Assembly (NCBI GenBank): GCA_027019265.1
Contig: JALUWX010000020.1
Coordinates: 1 to 64,000, forward strand
DNA: 64,000 bases
DNA from: Phycisphaerales bacterium
GTDB lineage: Bacteria; Planctomycetota; Phycisphaerae; Phycisphaerales; UBA1924
Direction: 5' to 3'
The notes under the pieces are model-generated. The model did not search any database, had not been told where the DNA came from, and was given only the letters and a program-made list of their open reading frames with translations. Below are positions 25,262-33,335 of this stretch, piece by piece. The translations under genes were made by a program, and so were the position numbers. Position 1 is the stretch's first letter, and each line of letters starts with the position of its first letter.

Positions 25262-25295
25262 CCTGCTTTGCCCTTCGGGTCAAAGCAGGGCACCC
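25262..25295 (-). repeat. REP copy C (5' side of the RAYT gene)
   Basis: This 34-base copy is inverted relative to copies A and B and differs from B at two or three paired positions (GACC and GGGC in place of ATCC and GGGT), which keeps the stem intact. Compensating changes in the stem imply selection or enzyme recognition of the structure. It overlaps the TAG stop codon of the adjacent membrane-protein gene. Confidence 0.85.
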
Positions 25296-25666
25296 TAGAC
25301 AAATCGAATCCCCACCAACGACAACAGCCAAACGAGCACGTACGAAGAGATCACCAACAAAATCGAGATCTTGATGCTCCGCACAAAGTCATGCTTGAGC
25401 AGGCCACGGATCAGCCCAACCCAGATCGCAGTCGTGCATAGACCAAACACAATGTCGTAGACAACCCACGGCGTTCCCGCGAGCAGGAACAAAAGCAGTT
25501 TCCCGATCGCTGTCGTTCCTATCAGCGAGAGAAAGCTGACGAGAAACGCATCCCAAAAGTCCGACTTGATCTTGATGATCCATTTTTCGTAGAGGCGCAG
25601 CAACCAGCAGAACGGGAACGCGAAGAGCGTCACCTGCGCGATGAATCCGAAAAGCGGAAAGCTCAT
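25295..25666 (-). CDS. Small integral membrane protein downstream of lepA
   Basis: The 123-residue protein has three to four predicted membrane helices (PLFGFIAQVTLFAFPFCWLL, FLVSFLSLIGTTAIGKLLLFLL, IVFGLCTTAIWVGLI, ISILLVISSYVLVWLL). I do not recognise a family. The ATG at 25666 starts three bases after the lepA stop, with GGGAG upstream inside the lepA end, so the pair is translationally coupled. Base composition is clearly more A+T-rich than in lepA. The stop codon touches REP copy C. Confidence 0.6.
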   Translation of the reverse strand: MSFPLFGFIAQVTLFAFPFCWLLRLYEKWIIKIKSDFWDAFLVSFLSLIGTTAIGKLLLFLLAGTPWVVYDIVFGLCTTAIWVGLIRGLLKHDFVRSIKISILLVISSYVLVWLLSLVGIRFV

Positions 25667-25669
25667 CAC

Positions 25670-27481
25670 TCACTCCCCCGTATCAAGCACCGCCATAAAC
25701 GCCTTCTGCGGGATGTTCACCGATCCGATCGACTTCATCTTCTGCTTGCCCTTCTTCTGGGCTTCGAGCAGCTTCCGCTTTCGGGACACGTCGCCGCCGT
25801 AGCACTTGGCCGTCACGTCCTTGCGGAAGCCCTTGATCGTCTCGCGCGCGATGATCTTCCCCCCGATCGCCGCTTGGAGCGGGATCTCGAACTGGTGACG
25901 ATCGATCTGCTTCTTGAGCTTGAGCAGGAGCGTTTTCCCGCGCGCGATCGCGCGGTCCCTATGACAGATCAGCGACAGCGCCTCGACGGGGTCGCCGTTG
26001 ATGAGGATCGCGACCTTGACGAGATCGTCCTGCTCGAAGCGCGTCACCTCGTAGTCCATCGTCGCATAGCCCTGGGAGATCCCCTTGAGCTTGTCGTAGA
26101 AGTCGAAGATGATCTCCGCGAGGGGGACCTCGAACGTCAGCATGTCGCGCCCGTGGGACACGAACGTCTGGTTCTTGAAGATCCCGCGACGTTCCAGACA
26201 CAGCTTCATGATCTCCCCGATGTACTTCTCGGGGGTCATGATCTCGACCTTGCAGATCGGTTCGGAGAACTCGGTGATGAGCCCCGCATCGGGGAGGTCG
26301 GCCGGGTTGTGGATCTCCTTGTCGAAGATCTCGCCGCCCTTCCCGCGCATCTTGATCTTGTACGACACCGTCGGCGCGGTCTGCACCACCTCGACCCCGC
26401 CCTCGCGCTCCAAGCGCTCCTGGATGATGTCCATGTGGAGGAGCCCGAGGAACCCGCAGCGGAACCCGAACCCGAGCGCCTCGGAGTGCACGGGCTGGAA
26501 CGTGAACGACGAGTCGTTGAGCTGGAGCTTCTCCATCGCTTCGCGGAGCTCTTCGAAGTCGTTGCCCTTCGCGTCGGTGGTGGCCGGGTAGAAGTCGCAG
26601 AACACCATCTGGATCGGGGGCGCGTACCCCTCCAGCGCTTCCTCCGCCGGGTCGTGGTCGATCGTGATGGTATCGCCGACGCGCACATCCCCGAGGGTCT
26701 TGATCGCGGCGACCAGATAGCACGTCTCGCCGGGACCCACCTCTTTCACCTTCGTCGCTTTGGGTGTGTACTTCCCCAGTTCCGTGACGGCGTACGTCCG
26801 ACCCAGACCCATCATCCGGATCTTGTCCCCGACCTTGAGCTTCCCGTCGAACACACGCGCGTACACGATGACCCCCCGGTAATCGTCGTACACCGCATCG
26901 AAGATCAGCGCCCTCGTCTTCGTCGTCAAAGGCTCCCGAGGCCCGGGGAACCGATCGCAGATCGCGTCGAGCAGCTCCGGGATCCCCTGACCCGTCTTCG
27001 CGCTCACGGGGATGCAGTCCATCGCATCGAGCCCGAGCACCTGCTCCACTTCCTCAGCGATCTCGTCCGGGCGCGCGCCCGGGAGGTCGATCTTGTTGAG
27101 GACCGGGACGATCTCAAGGTCCTGTTCGACGGCTAGATAGGTGTTCACCACCGTCTGCGCCTCCACCCCCTGGGAAGCATCGACGATCAGCAGCGCCCCC
27201 TCACACGCTTTGAGCGCGCGGGAGACCTCGTACCCGAAATCCACGTGACCCGGGGTATCGATGAAGTTGAGCATGTAGTCTTCGCCGTTGTGATGATGCA
27301 TGACCGTCACGGCCGAAGCCTTGATCGTGATCCCGCGCTCGCGCTCCAGGTCCATGGAATCGAGGAGCTGTTCCTTCGCTTCCCGGTCCGTGACGGCGTG
27401 TGTTGCTTGGAGGAGCCGATCCGCGAGCGTGGACTTGCCGTGGTCGATGTGCGCGATGATGGAGAAGTTGCGGATATGCAC
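25670..27481 (-). CDS. lepA: Elongation factor 4 (LepA)
   Basis: LepA is a ribosome-associated GTPase that can back-translocate or rescue stalled ribosomes. The 603-residue protein has standard length. It carries G1 (AHIDHGKST near residue 10), the RGITI switch near residue 49, G3 (DTPGHVDF), G4 (NKID), and the LepA-specific C-terminal domain with GGDVSRKRKLLEAQKKGKQKMK. The start is a GTG at 27481. A terminator separates it from the lipoprotein gene upstream, so it should have its own promoter, which I cannot place confidently. Confidence 0.97.
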   Translation of the reverse strand: MHIRNFSIIAHIDHGKSTLADRLLQATHAVTDREAKEQLLDSMDLERERGITIKASAVTVMHHHNGEDYMLNFIDTPGHVDFGYEVSRALKACEGALLIVDASQGVEAQTVVNTYLAVEQDLEIVPVLNKIDLPGARPDEIAEEVEQVLGLDAMDCIPVSAKTGQGIPELLDAICDRFPGPREPLTTKTRALIFDAVYDDYRGVIVYARVFDGKLKVGDKIRMMGLGRTYAVTELGKYTPKATKVKEVGPGETCYLVAAIKTLGDVRVGDTITIDHDPAEEALEGYAPPIQMVFCDFYPATTDAKGNDFEELREAMEKLQLNDSSFTFQPVHSEALGFGFRCGFLGLLHMDIIQERLEREGGVEVVQTAPTVSYKIKMRGKGGEIFDKEIHNPADLPDAGLITEFSEPICKVEIMTPEKYIGEIMKLCLERRGIFKNQTFVSHGRDMLTFEVPLAEIIFDFYDKLKGISQGYATMDYEVTRFEQDDLVKVAILINGDPVEALSLICHRDRAIARGKTLLLKLKKQIDRHQFEIPLQAAIGGKIIARETIKGFRKDVTAKCYGGDVSRKRKLLEAQKKGKQKMKSIGSVNIPQKAFMAVLDTGE

Positions 27482-27504
27482 GGCGGAGCGTCCTCGGAGC
27501 GACC

Positions 27505-27535
27505 AAAAAATCCCTGAACAACGGGTGTTCAGGGA
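27505..27535 (-). terminator. Intrinsic terminator after the glycine-zipper lipoprotein gene
   Basis: On the minus strand TCCCTGAACA and TGTTCAGGGA form a perfect ten-pair stem around a five-base loop, followed by six T residues (27510-27505). It lies between the lipoprotein gene at 27588-27950 and lepA and should end the upstream message. Confidence 0.85.
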
Positions 27536-27587
27536 TCATACGCAGATCATGTTGCGACACACGGACTTCCGAGCCCCGACGGGCGCT

Positions 27588-27950
27588 TTACCAGTCGTCG
27601 CAGTCGTCGTCCCACCACGGATCCTGAGGCCCGGAGTGGTGCCCGTGGGACGAATGATTGTGCCCGTAGTGCCCGGTCCTGTGCTGACGCCGGGTGTAAC
27701 CCCCGTTCGCGTTCCGCTCGTTCTGGTCACCCAGGATCGCGCCACCGAGCCCGCCGATGATCGCGCCATACAACGCGCCTTCGCCGGCGTTCCCGTCGAT
27801 GGACCCCAACGCCGTCCCGGCGGCCGCCCCAACGAGCGCCCCGCTGAAAAGCCCCTCACCCGCGCTGTTGCACCCCCCAAGGGTGAGCGCCGAGAGCGCG
27901 AGCGCGCCCATGAGTGCCGTCTTCCGATTGGTCGAGTGTGCCTTGCGCAT
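27588..27950 (-). CDS. Glycine-zipper lipoprotein
   Basis: The 120-residue protein has a lipoprotein signal ending in LTLGGC, then two glycine-zipper segments (GALVGAAAGTALGSIDG and GALYGAIIGGLGGAILGD) that can pack as membrane-associated helices. The C-terminal third is rich in His and Gly and ends in an acidic DDDCDDW. Similar short proteins are outer-membrane or envelope components of unknown function. The ATG at 27950 has AAGGAGG six bases upstream. A terminator follows the stop. Confidence 0.75.
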   Translation of the reverse strand: MRKAHSTNRKTALMGALALSALTLGGCNSAGEGLFSGALVGAAAGTALGSIDGNAGEGALYGAIIGGLGGAILGDQNERNANGGYTRRQHRTGHYGHNHSSHGHHSGPQDPWWDDDCDDW

Positions 27951-28115
27951 CGTGACCTCCTTCATCGCGGGGTATCTCTCCGGATACACCGCGTTCGTGT
28001 CTCACAACTGACACCAACCCCGAGATATTCCTCAAAAGTTGGCGACTACTAATATACTCCCCAATCCGGAGCCCGGTTGCAACTCTTTTCCGACCCGATC
28101 GCGTACCTTTTCTCC

Positions 28116-29867
28116 ATGCCCACCCCCCTCCGAGCGATGATCGGACCCACGATCCTGACCCTGTGTGTCTTCTGTTCGTTGGTCCGAGCCCAGAACGTCA
28201 CCCCCACCCTCGACCGGATCGATGCCATCGTGGACCGATCCCTCGTCCTCCCCGTGGATGTCGAGGACACAGGGACCCTGGATTCCGAGCTGGATGTGCG
28301 CCTCGACGACGGCCGATCGATCGACGCGCGCCTCGTCCGGGTCATCGCCGTCCCCACCCTGGACCCGGGCGCATGGACCCCCCCCAGCGCGATCTGGAGC
28401 GCGATCTCCCCGCGCCGCGCGGATCTCTCGATCCCCGGGCGCTGGATCGCGATCATCGATCTCCCCATCGACGCCGTCGGCCAAGGGATCTGGATCGAGT
28501 CGGAGCGCTACGAACCCAACTGGCTCCCCGCGCCCCAGCGTGTGATCCTCGAGACCCGGGGACGCGCCGACGACAGGTTCTGGAATCCCGCGCTCTCCGA
28601 GACCGAGCAATCGAGCCCGCTCGTGGAGCACGCGCTGAGCGCGATGCGCGCCGACCCGTTCGCGCGATGGCGCGTCGAGCTGATGACGACGGGGTTCTCC
28701 CCGGAACGTGACGGGAGCTCACGCGCCGACTCCCAGCGCGAACTCGACGCGATCTTCGCCTCGATCGAATCCGCCGACGCGCACACCGTGCTCGATGAAA
28801 TCGCGGACCACACCAAAGCCCGCTGGCAGATCATCCTCGGCCGCCTCTGGCTCATCGACCCCGGGGTCGCGCGCGCGATGAAGCATCAGCTGACCCGGAC
28901 CGCGCACATCGGATCCGCCCGGGTCCCCATGTGGGACGACGACAGCGCCGAACTCAGCGCGCTCGCGCACGATCTCCTCTCCCCCTTCGTCAACGACGAC
29001 CTACGCGTCGAACGCGCACGGGGGTGGCTCGAATCCCGAAGACACGCCGTCTGCTGGGTCGTCGATGACGCCGGGTTCGCGCAGCGTGACCCCGCGCTCC
29101 TCGCGCCGACGATCGCGTTTGTCGCGCTCGACGAGTCCCGGGGCGCCTCGCTCGCGCGGTTCGACTCCGATTCGATCCGGGAATCCGTCCAGAGCGCTCA
29201 GGAAGGAACCCTCTCCACCCACACCCTCCTCGCGCCGTCCACCCGGGAGTACGAGTACGAATCCATCACATCCCCTCGGAGGATCGATGTCCGGGTCGCT
29301 TCGGAATCGTTCACCCTCCTCACCCAGGGCACGATCCCCATCGCTTCCCCCCCGGGGATCATCGTCGGCCCGCTCCTCCGGGACTGGACCCTCAGCGCCC
29401 TCCGAGACGGCCGATCCGCGCAGGGCGCGCTCCCCATCGCCGGGCACCGGACCACCGGGCTCCTCACAAGAGAAGGCTCCCCAACCGAGCCCGGGACCTG
29501 GCGCCTCGCGATAGAGACGGACCGCCCCACCCCCGACTCCGACATCTCCATCAGAGTCTGGGTCGGCCCATTCTCCGCGCCACGCGCAGTCTGGACCTTC
29601 ACCAGCAATCTCGGGCTCACCGAATCGCGCATGGACCCGGACATCGAGGACGAACCCAGCGTTCGTGACGCGCTCACCCCCTCGCGCTGGAACATCGAGA
29701 TCGAACTTCCCGAAGGGATCGTCCGGGACAACGAGCTCCTCCTCATCGGGATCGAGCGTGAGTCCGACGGGATCCGCAGCGCCTGGCCCAGGCGCATGAT
29801 GCCCTGGGATACCGAGCCCGGACGCTTCGCGATCGATGTGAACGGCTGGCTCGGACGCGCCGACTAA
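28116..29867 (+). CDS. Large secreted protein of unknown function
   Basis: The 583-residue protein has a signal peptide (MIGPTILTLCVFCSLVRA) and no other membrane helix, so it should be exported. The rest is a mix of helices and beta strands; I recognise no domain. A TATACT hexamer at 28053-28058 may belong to its promoter. I chose the ATG at 28116; one at 28137 would also leave a signal peptide. It ends one base before the convergent VWA gene, and its size and position next to the BatA-type gene suggest an envelope role, which is inference only. Confidence 0.55.
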   Translation: MPTPLRAMIGPTILTLCVFCSLVRAQNVTPTLDRIDAIVDRSLVLPVDVEDTGTLDSELDVRLDDGRSIDARLVRVIAVPTLDPGAWTPPSAIWSAISPRRADLSIPGRWIAIIDLPIDAVGQGIWIESERYEPNWLPAPQRVILETRGRADDRFWNPALSETEQSSPLVEHALSAMRADPFARWRVELMTTGFSPERDGSSRADSQRELDAIFASIESADAHTVLDEIADHTKARWQIILGRLWLIDPGVARAMKHQLTRTAHIGSARVPMWDDDSAELSALAHDLLSPFVNDDLRVERARGWLESRRHAVCWVVDDAGFAQRDPALLAPTIAFVALDESRGASLARFDSDSIRESVQSAQEGTLSTHTLLAPSTREYEYESITSPRRIDVRVASESFTLLTQGTIPIASPPGIIVGPLLRDWTLSALRDGRSAQGALPIAGHRTTGLLTREGSPTEPGTWRLAIETDRPTPDSDISIRVWVGPFSAPRAVWTFTSNLGLTESRMDPDIEDEPSVRDALTPSRWNIEIELPEGIVRDNELLLIGIERESDGIRSAWPRRMMPWDTEPGRFAIDVNGWLGRAD

Positions 29868-29868
29868 G

Positions 29869-31701
29869 TCACACCCGCCGTCGGAGCACGTCCAGGGTCC
29901 ACTCCAGCGCGAGCAGCACCAACGCCGCCAGCACAAACCATCGCCACAACTCCACGCGCCCTTCGCCGATCGACGATCCGATCACCACGCCCGTGTCCCC
30001 GGAATCCACCGGATCCATCCCCGCACGGCGCGTGTCCTCGGGACTCAGCACCGACACCCCGATCCCATCCACATCCGCGCCCTCGAGCGTGTATACCCCC
30101 GCGCGATCAAGCACCCCGAGCTCCGCGACACCGTCCAACGGATCAACCTCGCGCGACGCGCCCTCGGGATCCGTGATCGTCACCCGACCCGACAACGCCC
30201 GGACCCGTTGCACTTCGCCGGCCGACCGCACCACCCCCGTCCCGCTCGCGCCCGGGAGCAACCGCTCGATCGCGTTCATCATCATCGCGGGGAGCGCGAT
30301 CTGCACCCCGAGGTTCGAATCCGCGAGCGCGAACCCGATCCGGAGATGACGCACCCCGTTCGCCGCGCGTTCCACGATCAACGCCCCCCCGCGCCATCGC
30401 GCCAAGACCCGATCCGCGCCCCGAGCTTCGACGGAGTCCCCGTGCGCGAATACCACGCGCCCGAGATCCACGTCGCGCATCACCGGATCGTCCCGCTCCC
30501 ATGTCAGCACCCGCTCGACCGTGTCGCTCCCGTCCTCATCCCCCACAAACGCGATTGTCGGGATCGAGAGCCCCCCGATGGGCTCGATCCGATCGAACAC
30601 GATCAGGTCCGCGTCCCCCACCGCGTCCCCTTCGCCGACCACCCGCGCCTCGCGCGACGTCGCCGCCCGGAGCGCGTCGAGCAGCAGCGGGTTCGCTTGT
30701 CCCTCCGGAGCGATCACCACCACCCGCGCCGGGTCCGCGCTGGGGACCTCGACATACGCGACATCATCCGACCCCAGCGCATCGCCCCCGGACACGGAGA
30801 CCCGGACCAAAGCCGACGAAGCAAGCACCATCTCCATCGAGACGGGCGCATCGACCTCCCCCGACTCCAGCTCAATCGCGCGCGATGCGAGCACCTCCCC
30901 ATCCACCTCCGCGCGCACGATCACGGCGCGTGATTCAGGGATCACCCCCCCGATCGACACGAACACCCGAACCAGCGCCGGCCTCGACCGATCCCGCTGC
31001 GCCCCCAATCGCACGATCCCCAGATTCCCCATTCCCGCTTCCCCCCCGACCCCGACGGGCACCACCCCCTGAGCCACCATCGCCCCCGGGTCCCGATCCG
31101 TGAACACGAACACGCCCGACGTCCGGACCGAATCCTCGTCCTCCCCAGCTTCAACCCCCACACGCCGCGCGAGCTCGATCGCACCATCAAGATCGCTCGC
31201 CCCGTCCTTCTGCTCAATCCCCCGGATCACGCGCCGCGCTTCCCTCCACGACCCGGACCCCGACAGCACCAGCTCCGCCGATGTCGATGCACCGATCACC
31301 GTGAACCGCGCCGAGCCCGACCCGCGCTGCGCCAGCGCCGACGCACGCTCGATCGCGCGATCCAGTCTCGACTCACCATCCTCCCCCACCGCGCCCATCG
31401 ATGCGCCCGAATCGATCACCATCACCACCGAACCGGACACCCCGGGCAGATCATCCGCAACGGGACGCGCCAGCGCCATCGACAGCAACAGCACGATCAA
31501 CAGGTGCAGAACCAGCAGCACACTCGGGCGCGCCATCTGCCAGGGCACGTTCCCCTCCATGTCCCGGACGGCGTTTTCCCAGAACATCGTCGTCGAAACC
31601 CGGACCGGCCTCCGACGGAGCTTGAGCATCCACACCAAAAGGACGGCCGCCCCACCGATCACCCCCGCGACCACCCCCGCGATCGGCGCGAGGAACGTCA
31701 C
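29869..31701 (-). CDS. BatA/VWA-type membrane protein
   Basis: The 610-residue protein has the BatA layout: an N-terminal membrane helix followed by KLRRRPVRVSTTMFWENAV, a second helix (VLLVLHLLIVLLLSMALARP), then a von Willebrand A-like domain with VMVIDSGASMGAV, and a C-terminal helix (WFVLAALVLLALEWTLDVL). The metal-site motif reads DSGAS where DxSxS is canonical, so metal binding may be weakened. BatA proteins work with MoxR ATPases in envelope quality control. A MoxR gene lies 8 kb away. The GTG start overlaps the rlmE stop by four bases. Confidence 0.8.
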   Translation of the reverse strand: MTFLAPIAGVVAGVIGGAAVLLVWMLKLRRRPVRVSTTMFWENAVRDMEGNVPWQMARPSVLLVLHLLIVLLLSMALARPVADDLPGVSGSVVMVIDSGASMGAVGEDGESRLDRAIERASALAQRGSGSARFTVIGASTSAELVLSGSGSWREARRVIRGIEQKDGASDLDGAIELARRVGVEAGEDEDSVRTSGVFVFTDRDPGAMVAQGVVPVGVGGEAGMGNLGIVRLGAQRDRSRPALVRVFVSIGGVIPESRAVIVRAEVDGEVLASRAIELESGEVDAPVSMEMVLASSALVRVSVSGGDALGSDDVAYVEVPSADPARVVVIAPEGQANPLLLDALRAATSREARVVGEGDAVGDADLIVFDRIEPIGGLSIPTIAFVGDEDGSDTVERVLTWERDDPVMRDVDLGRVVFAHGDSVEARGADRVLARWRGGALIVERAANGVRHLRIGFALADSNLGVQIALPAMMMNAIERLLPGASGTGVVRSAGEVQRVRALSGRVTITDPEGASREVDPLDGVAELGVLDRAGVYTLEGADVDGIGVSVLSPEDTRRAGMDPVDSGDTGVVIGSSIGEGRVELWRWFVLAALVLLALEWTLDVLRRRV

Positions 31702-32378
31702 GACCCCCAGCCCCGTTTCGGTTCGGGCATCGCCGGCGCGGTATCGCTCCGCACCTCCTGCTCACGCACGCGCGAGGGACGGAACCCGATCCCGTAGATA
31801 TACGTCTCTCGGGACACGTCCCGGCACGCATCGGGCTTGATCGCGCCCGCCGTCCGGAACACGTGCTTCACACGTTTGAGCAGATCCGGGAACGTCTCCC
31901 CCTCGAGCACCTTCATCGTGCAGTTCCCCCCGGACTTCAGAAGCTCCGGGAGCGCGTCCACGATCTTCTGGCACAGCTGCTCCGACATGAAATGGTCCCC
32001 GTGCCCTGTCGTTGACGGCGCCATATCCGAGATCACCACATCGAACTTTGTGCTCGTGTCTTCGCCGACGATGGGCTCGAGCAGCGCATGGGAATCCGTT
32101 GTCGTGAAGTCCCCCTTGGTCACGAACACGTTGTCCCCGAACCCGTGGTCCACGCGCTGAAGATCGATCCCCACGACGATCCCCTCATCCCCGACGAGCT
32201 TCTGCGCGACCTGGAGCCACGACCCCGGGGCGCACCCCAGATCCAGCACCCGATCCCCCTTGGTGATCAGCTTGCGCCGCTTCTGGATCTCCAGGAGCTT
32301 GTACGCGCTCCGCGCGAGATAGCCCTCGCGCTTCGCGAGCCGGAAGTACTTGTCGTGGAGTTTGCGCTGCTGCGCCAT
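31698..32378 (-). CDS. rlmE: 23S rRNA (uridine-2'-O)-methyltransferase RlmE
   Basis: RlmE (FtsJ/RrmJ) methylates a uridine of 23S rRNA late in ribosome assembly. The 226-residue protein has the SAM-binding loop DLGCAPGSWLQVA and the catalytic tetrad Lys27, Asp118, Lys156 and Glu191 at the family positions. The C-terminus extends about 20 residues beyond the core. TAGGAT lies six bases before the ATG and there is no ribosome binding site. The next gene, the VWA protein, overlaps it by four bases. Confidence 0.94.
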   Translation of the reverse strand: MAQQRKLHDKYFRLAKREGYLARSAYKLLEIQKRRKLITKGDRVLDLGCAPGSWLQVAQKLVGDEGIVVGIDLQRVDHGFGDNVFVTKGDFTTTDSHALLEPIVGEDTSTKFDVVISDMAPSTTGHGDHFMSEQLCQKIVDALPELLKSGGNCTMKVLEGETFPDLLKRVKHVFRTAGAIKPDACRDVSRETYIYGIGFRPSRVREQEVRSDTAPAMPEPKRGWGS

Positions 32379-32588
32379 GGAGAGATCCTATCCGTCTCCA
32401 CACGCCCATAACCGATCACTCACCCCCTTCTCGGACGCCCCAACCCCAACATCCCGCGCAGAGCGATCCCCCATCGCCCAGCATCCCCGATCCCCTCGCA
32501 CACAAGCCCATCCCGGGGCACCTTCTTCCTTCACACACCCGTCGCACGGACGCGACACCCAACAACCCAAAAGAAGAGAACACACCCC

Positions 32589-33335
32589 ATGAAACCCTCC
32601 CTCCCCGTGATCGCCGGCCTCGCGCTCTCCGCCACCCTCGCCTCGGCCGACCTCACCTTCCAATCCGGCCAGCACGAACAGCTCGTCAACACCACCGTCG
32701 ATGGATCCGTGCTTGTCCACAACAGCGGACCCGACCAGACCACCGTCTCCATCAACAACACGGTCATCGCGCACAACCTCGATCTCGATGGCCGGAGCGT
32801 CGTCAACGCGAGCAACGCGAGCATCCACCGGAACGTGTTCCTCGACGACAACGCCCGCGCAACGCTCGACAACAGCTGGGTGGATTCGTGGATCGAAGCG
32901 TCGGGAGACTCCGACTTCCGACTCCGGGGGACCGATGTCACGGGGGGGATGAAACTCTTCGGGGACTCGTCGGGCCTTGTCCGTGAGACTTCCGTCACGG
33001 GTCAGATCCACACCTTCGATACCTCGACCCTCGCGCTCGTGGTCGATATCGATGATGTCCGCGCGCTCTCCGCGAACGACGAATCCCTCATCATCATCGA
33101 AGGGCTCGAGTTCAACCACGGGTTCGGGGATATCGAAGCCACCTCCGGGACGCTCTCCGGAACCTGGGTCAGCGGGAAGACGTTCTCCTTCGACTTCTCC
33201 CGAGACTCCAGCGCGACGATCCGTCTCGTCGGAGTGGGACAGGTCCCCGCGCCCTCCGCGAGCGCCCTCCTCGGGCTCGGCGCGCTCGGCGCCCTCCGCC
33301 GTCGTCGCCGCGAAGCACAAAACTCTCAGCGGTAG
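32589..33335 (+). CDS. Secreted protein with exosortase-type (VPAP) tail
   Basis: The 248-residue protein has a signal peptide (IAGLALSATLASA) and a C-terminal tail VPAPSASALLGLGALGALRRRRR, the planctomycete PEP-CTERM variant. The mature part is Asn/Ser/Asp-rich with repeated short strands (SVLVHNSG, TVSINNTVIAHNL, NASIHRNVFLD), suggesting a small right-handed beta-helix. Its function is unknown; surface attachment by an exosortase is inferred. AAGAAGAG lies before the ATG. Its last ten bases overlap the stop end of the convergent gene. Confidence 0.75.
   Translation: MKPSLPVIAGLALSATLASADLTFQSGQHEQLVNTTVDGSVLVHNSGPDQTTVSINNTVIAHNLDLDGRSVVNASNASIHRNVFLDDNARATLDNSWVDSWIEASGDSDFRLRGTDVTGGMKLFGDSSGLVRETSVTGQIHTFDTSTLALVVDIDDVRALSANDESLIIIEGLEFNHGFGDIEATSGTLSGTWVSGKTFSFDFSRDSSATIRLVGVGQVPAPSASALLGLGALGALRRRRREAQNSQR

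Larger units (their letters stand above)
24682..25295 (-). mobile_element. REP-RAYT unit (transposase gene bounded by inverted REPs)
   Basis: The transposase-like gene at 24731-25240 is bracketed by REP copy B and by copy C in the opposite orientation. RAYTs are domesticated or slow-moving relatives of IS200/IS605 transposases that bind and cut REP hairpins. The whole unit is 614 bases. There is no cargo gene inside and no obvious target duplication. Confidence 0.8.

Noticed and set aside
25874-27136. Plus-strand frame of 420 codons opposite lepA
   Set aside because: The lepA protein is unmistakable on the other strand; this frame lacks a ribosome binding site and any domain.
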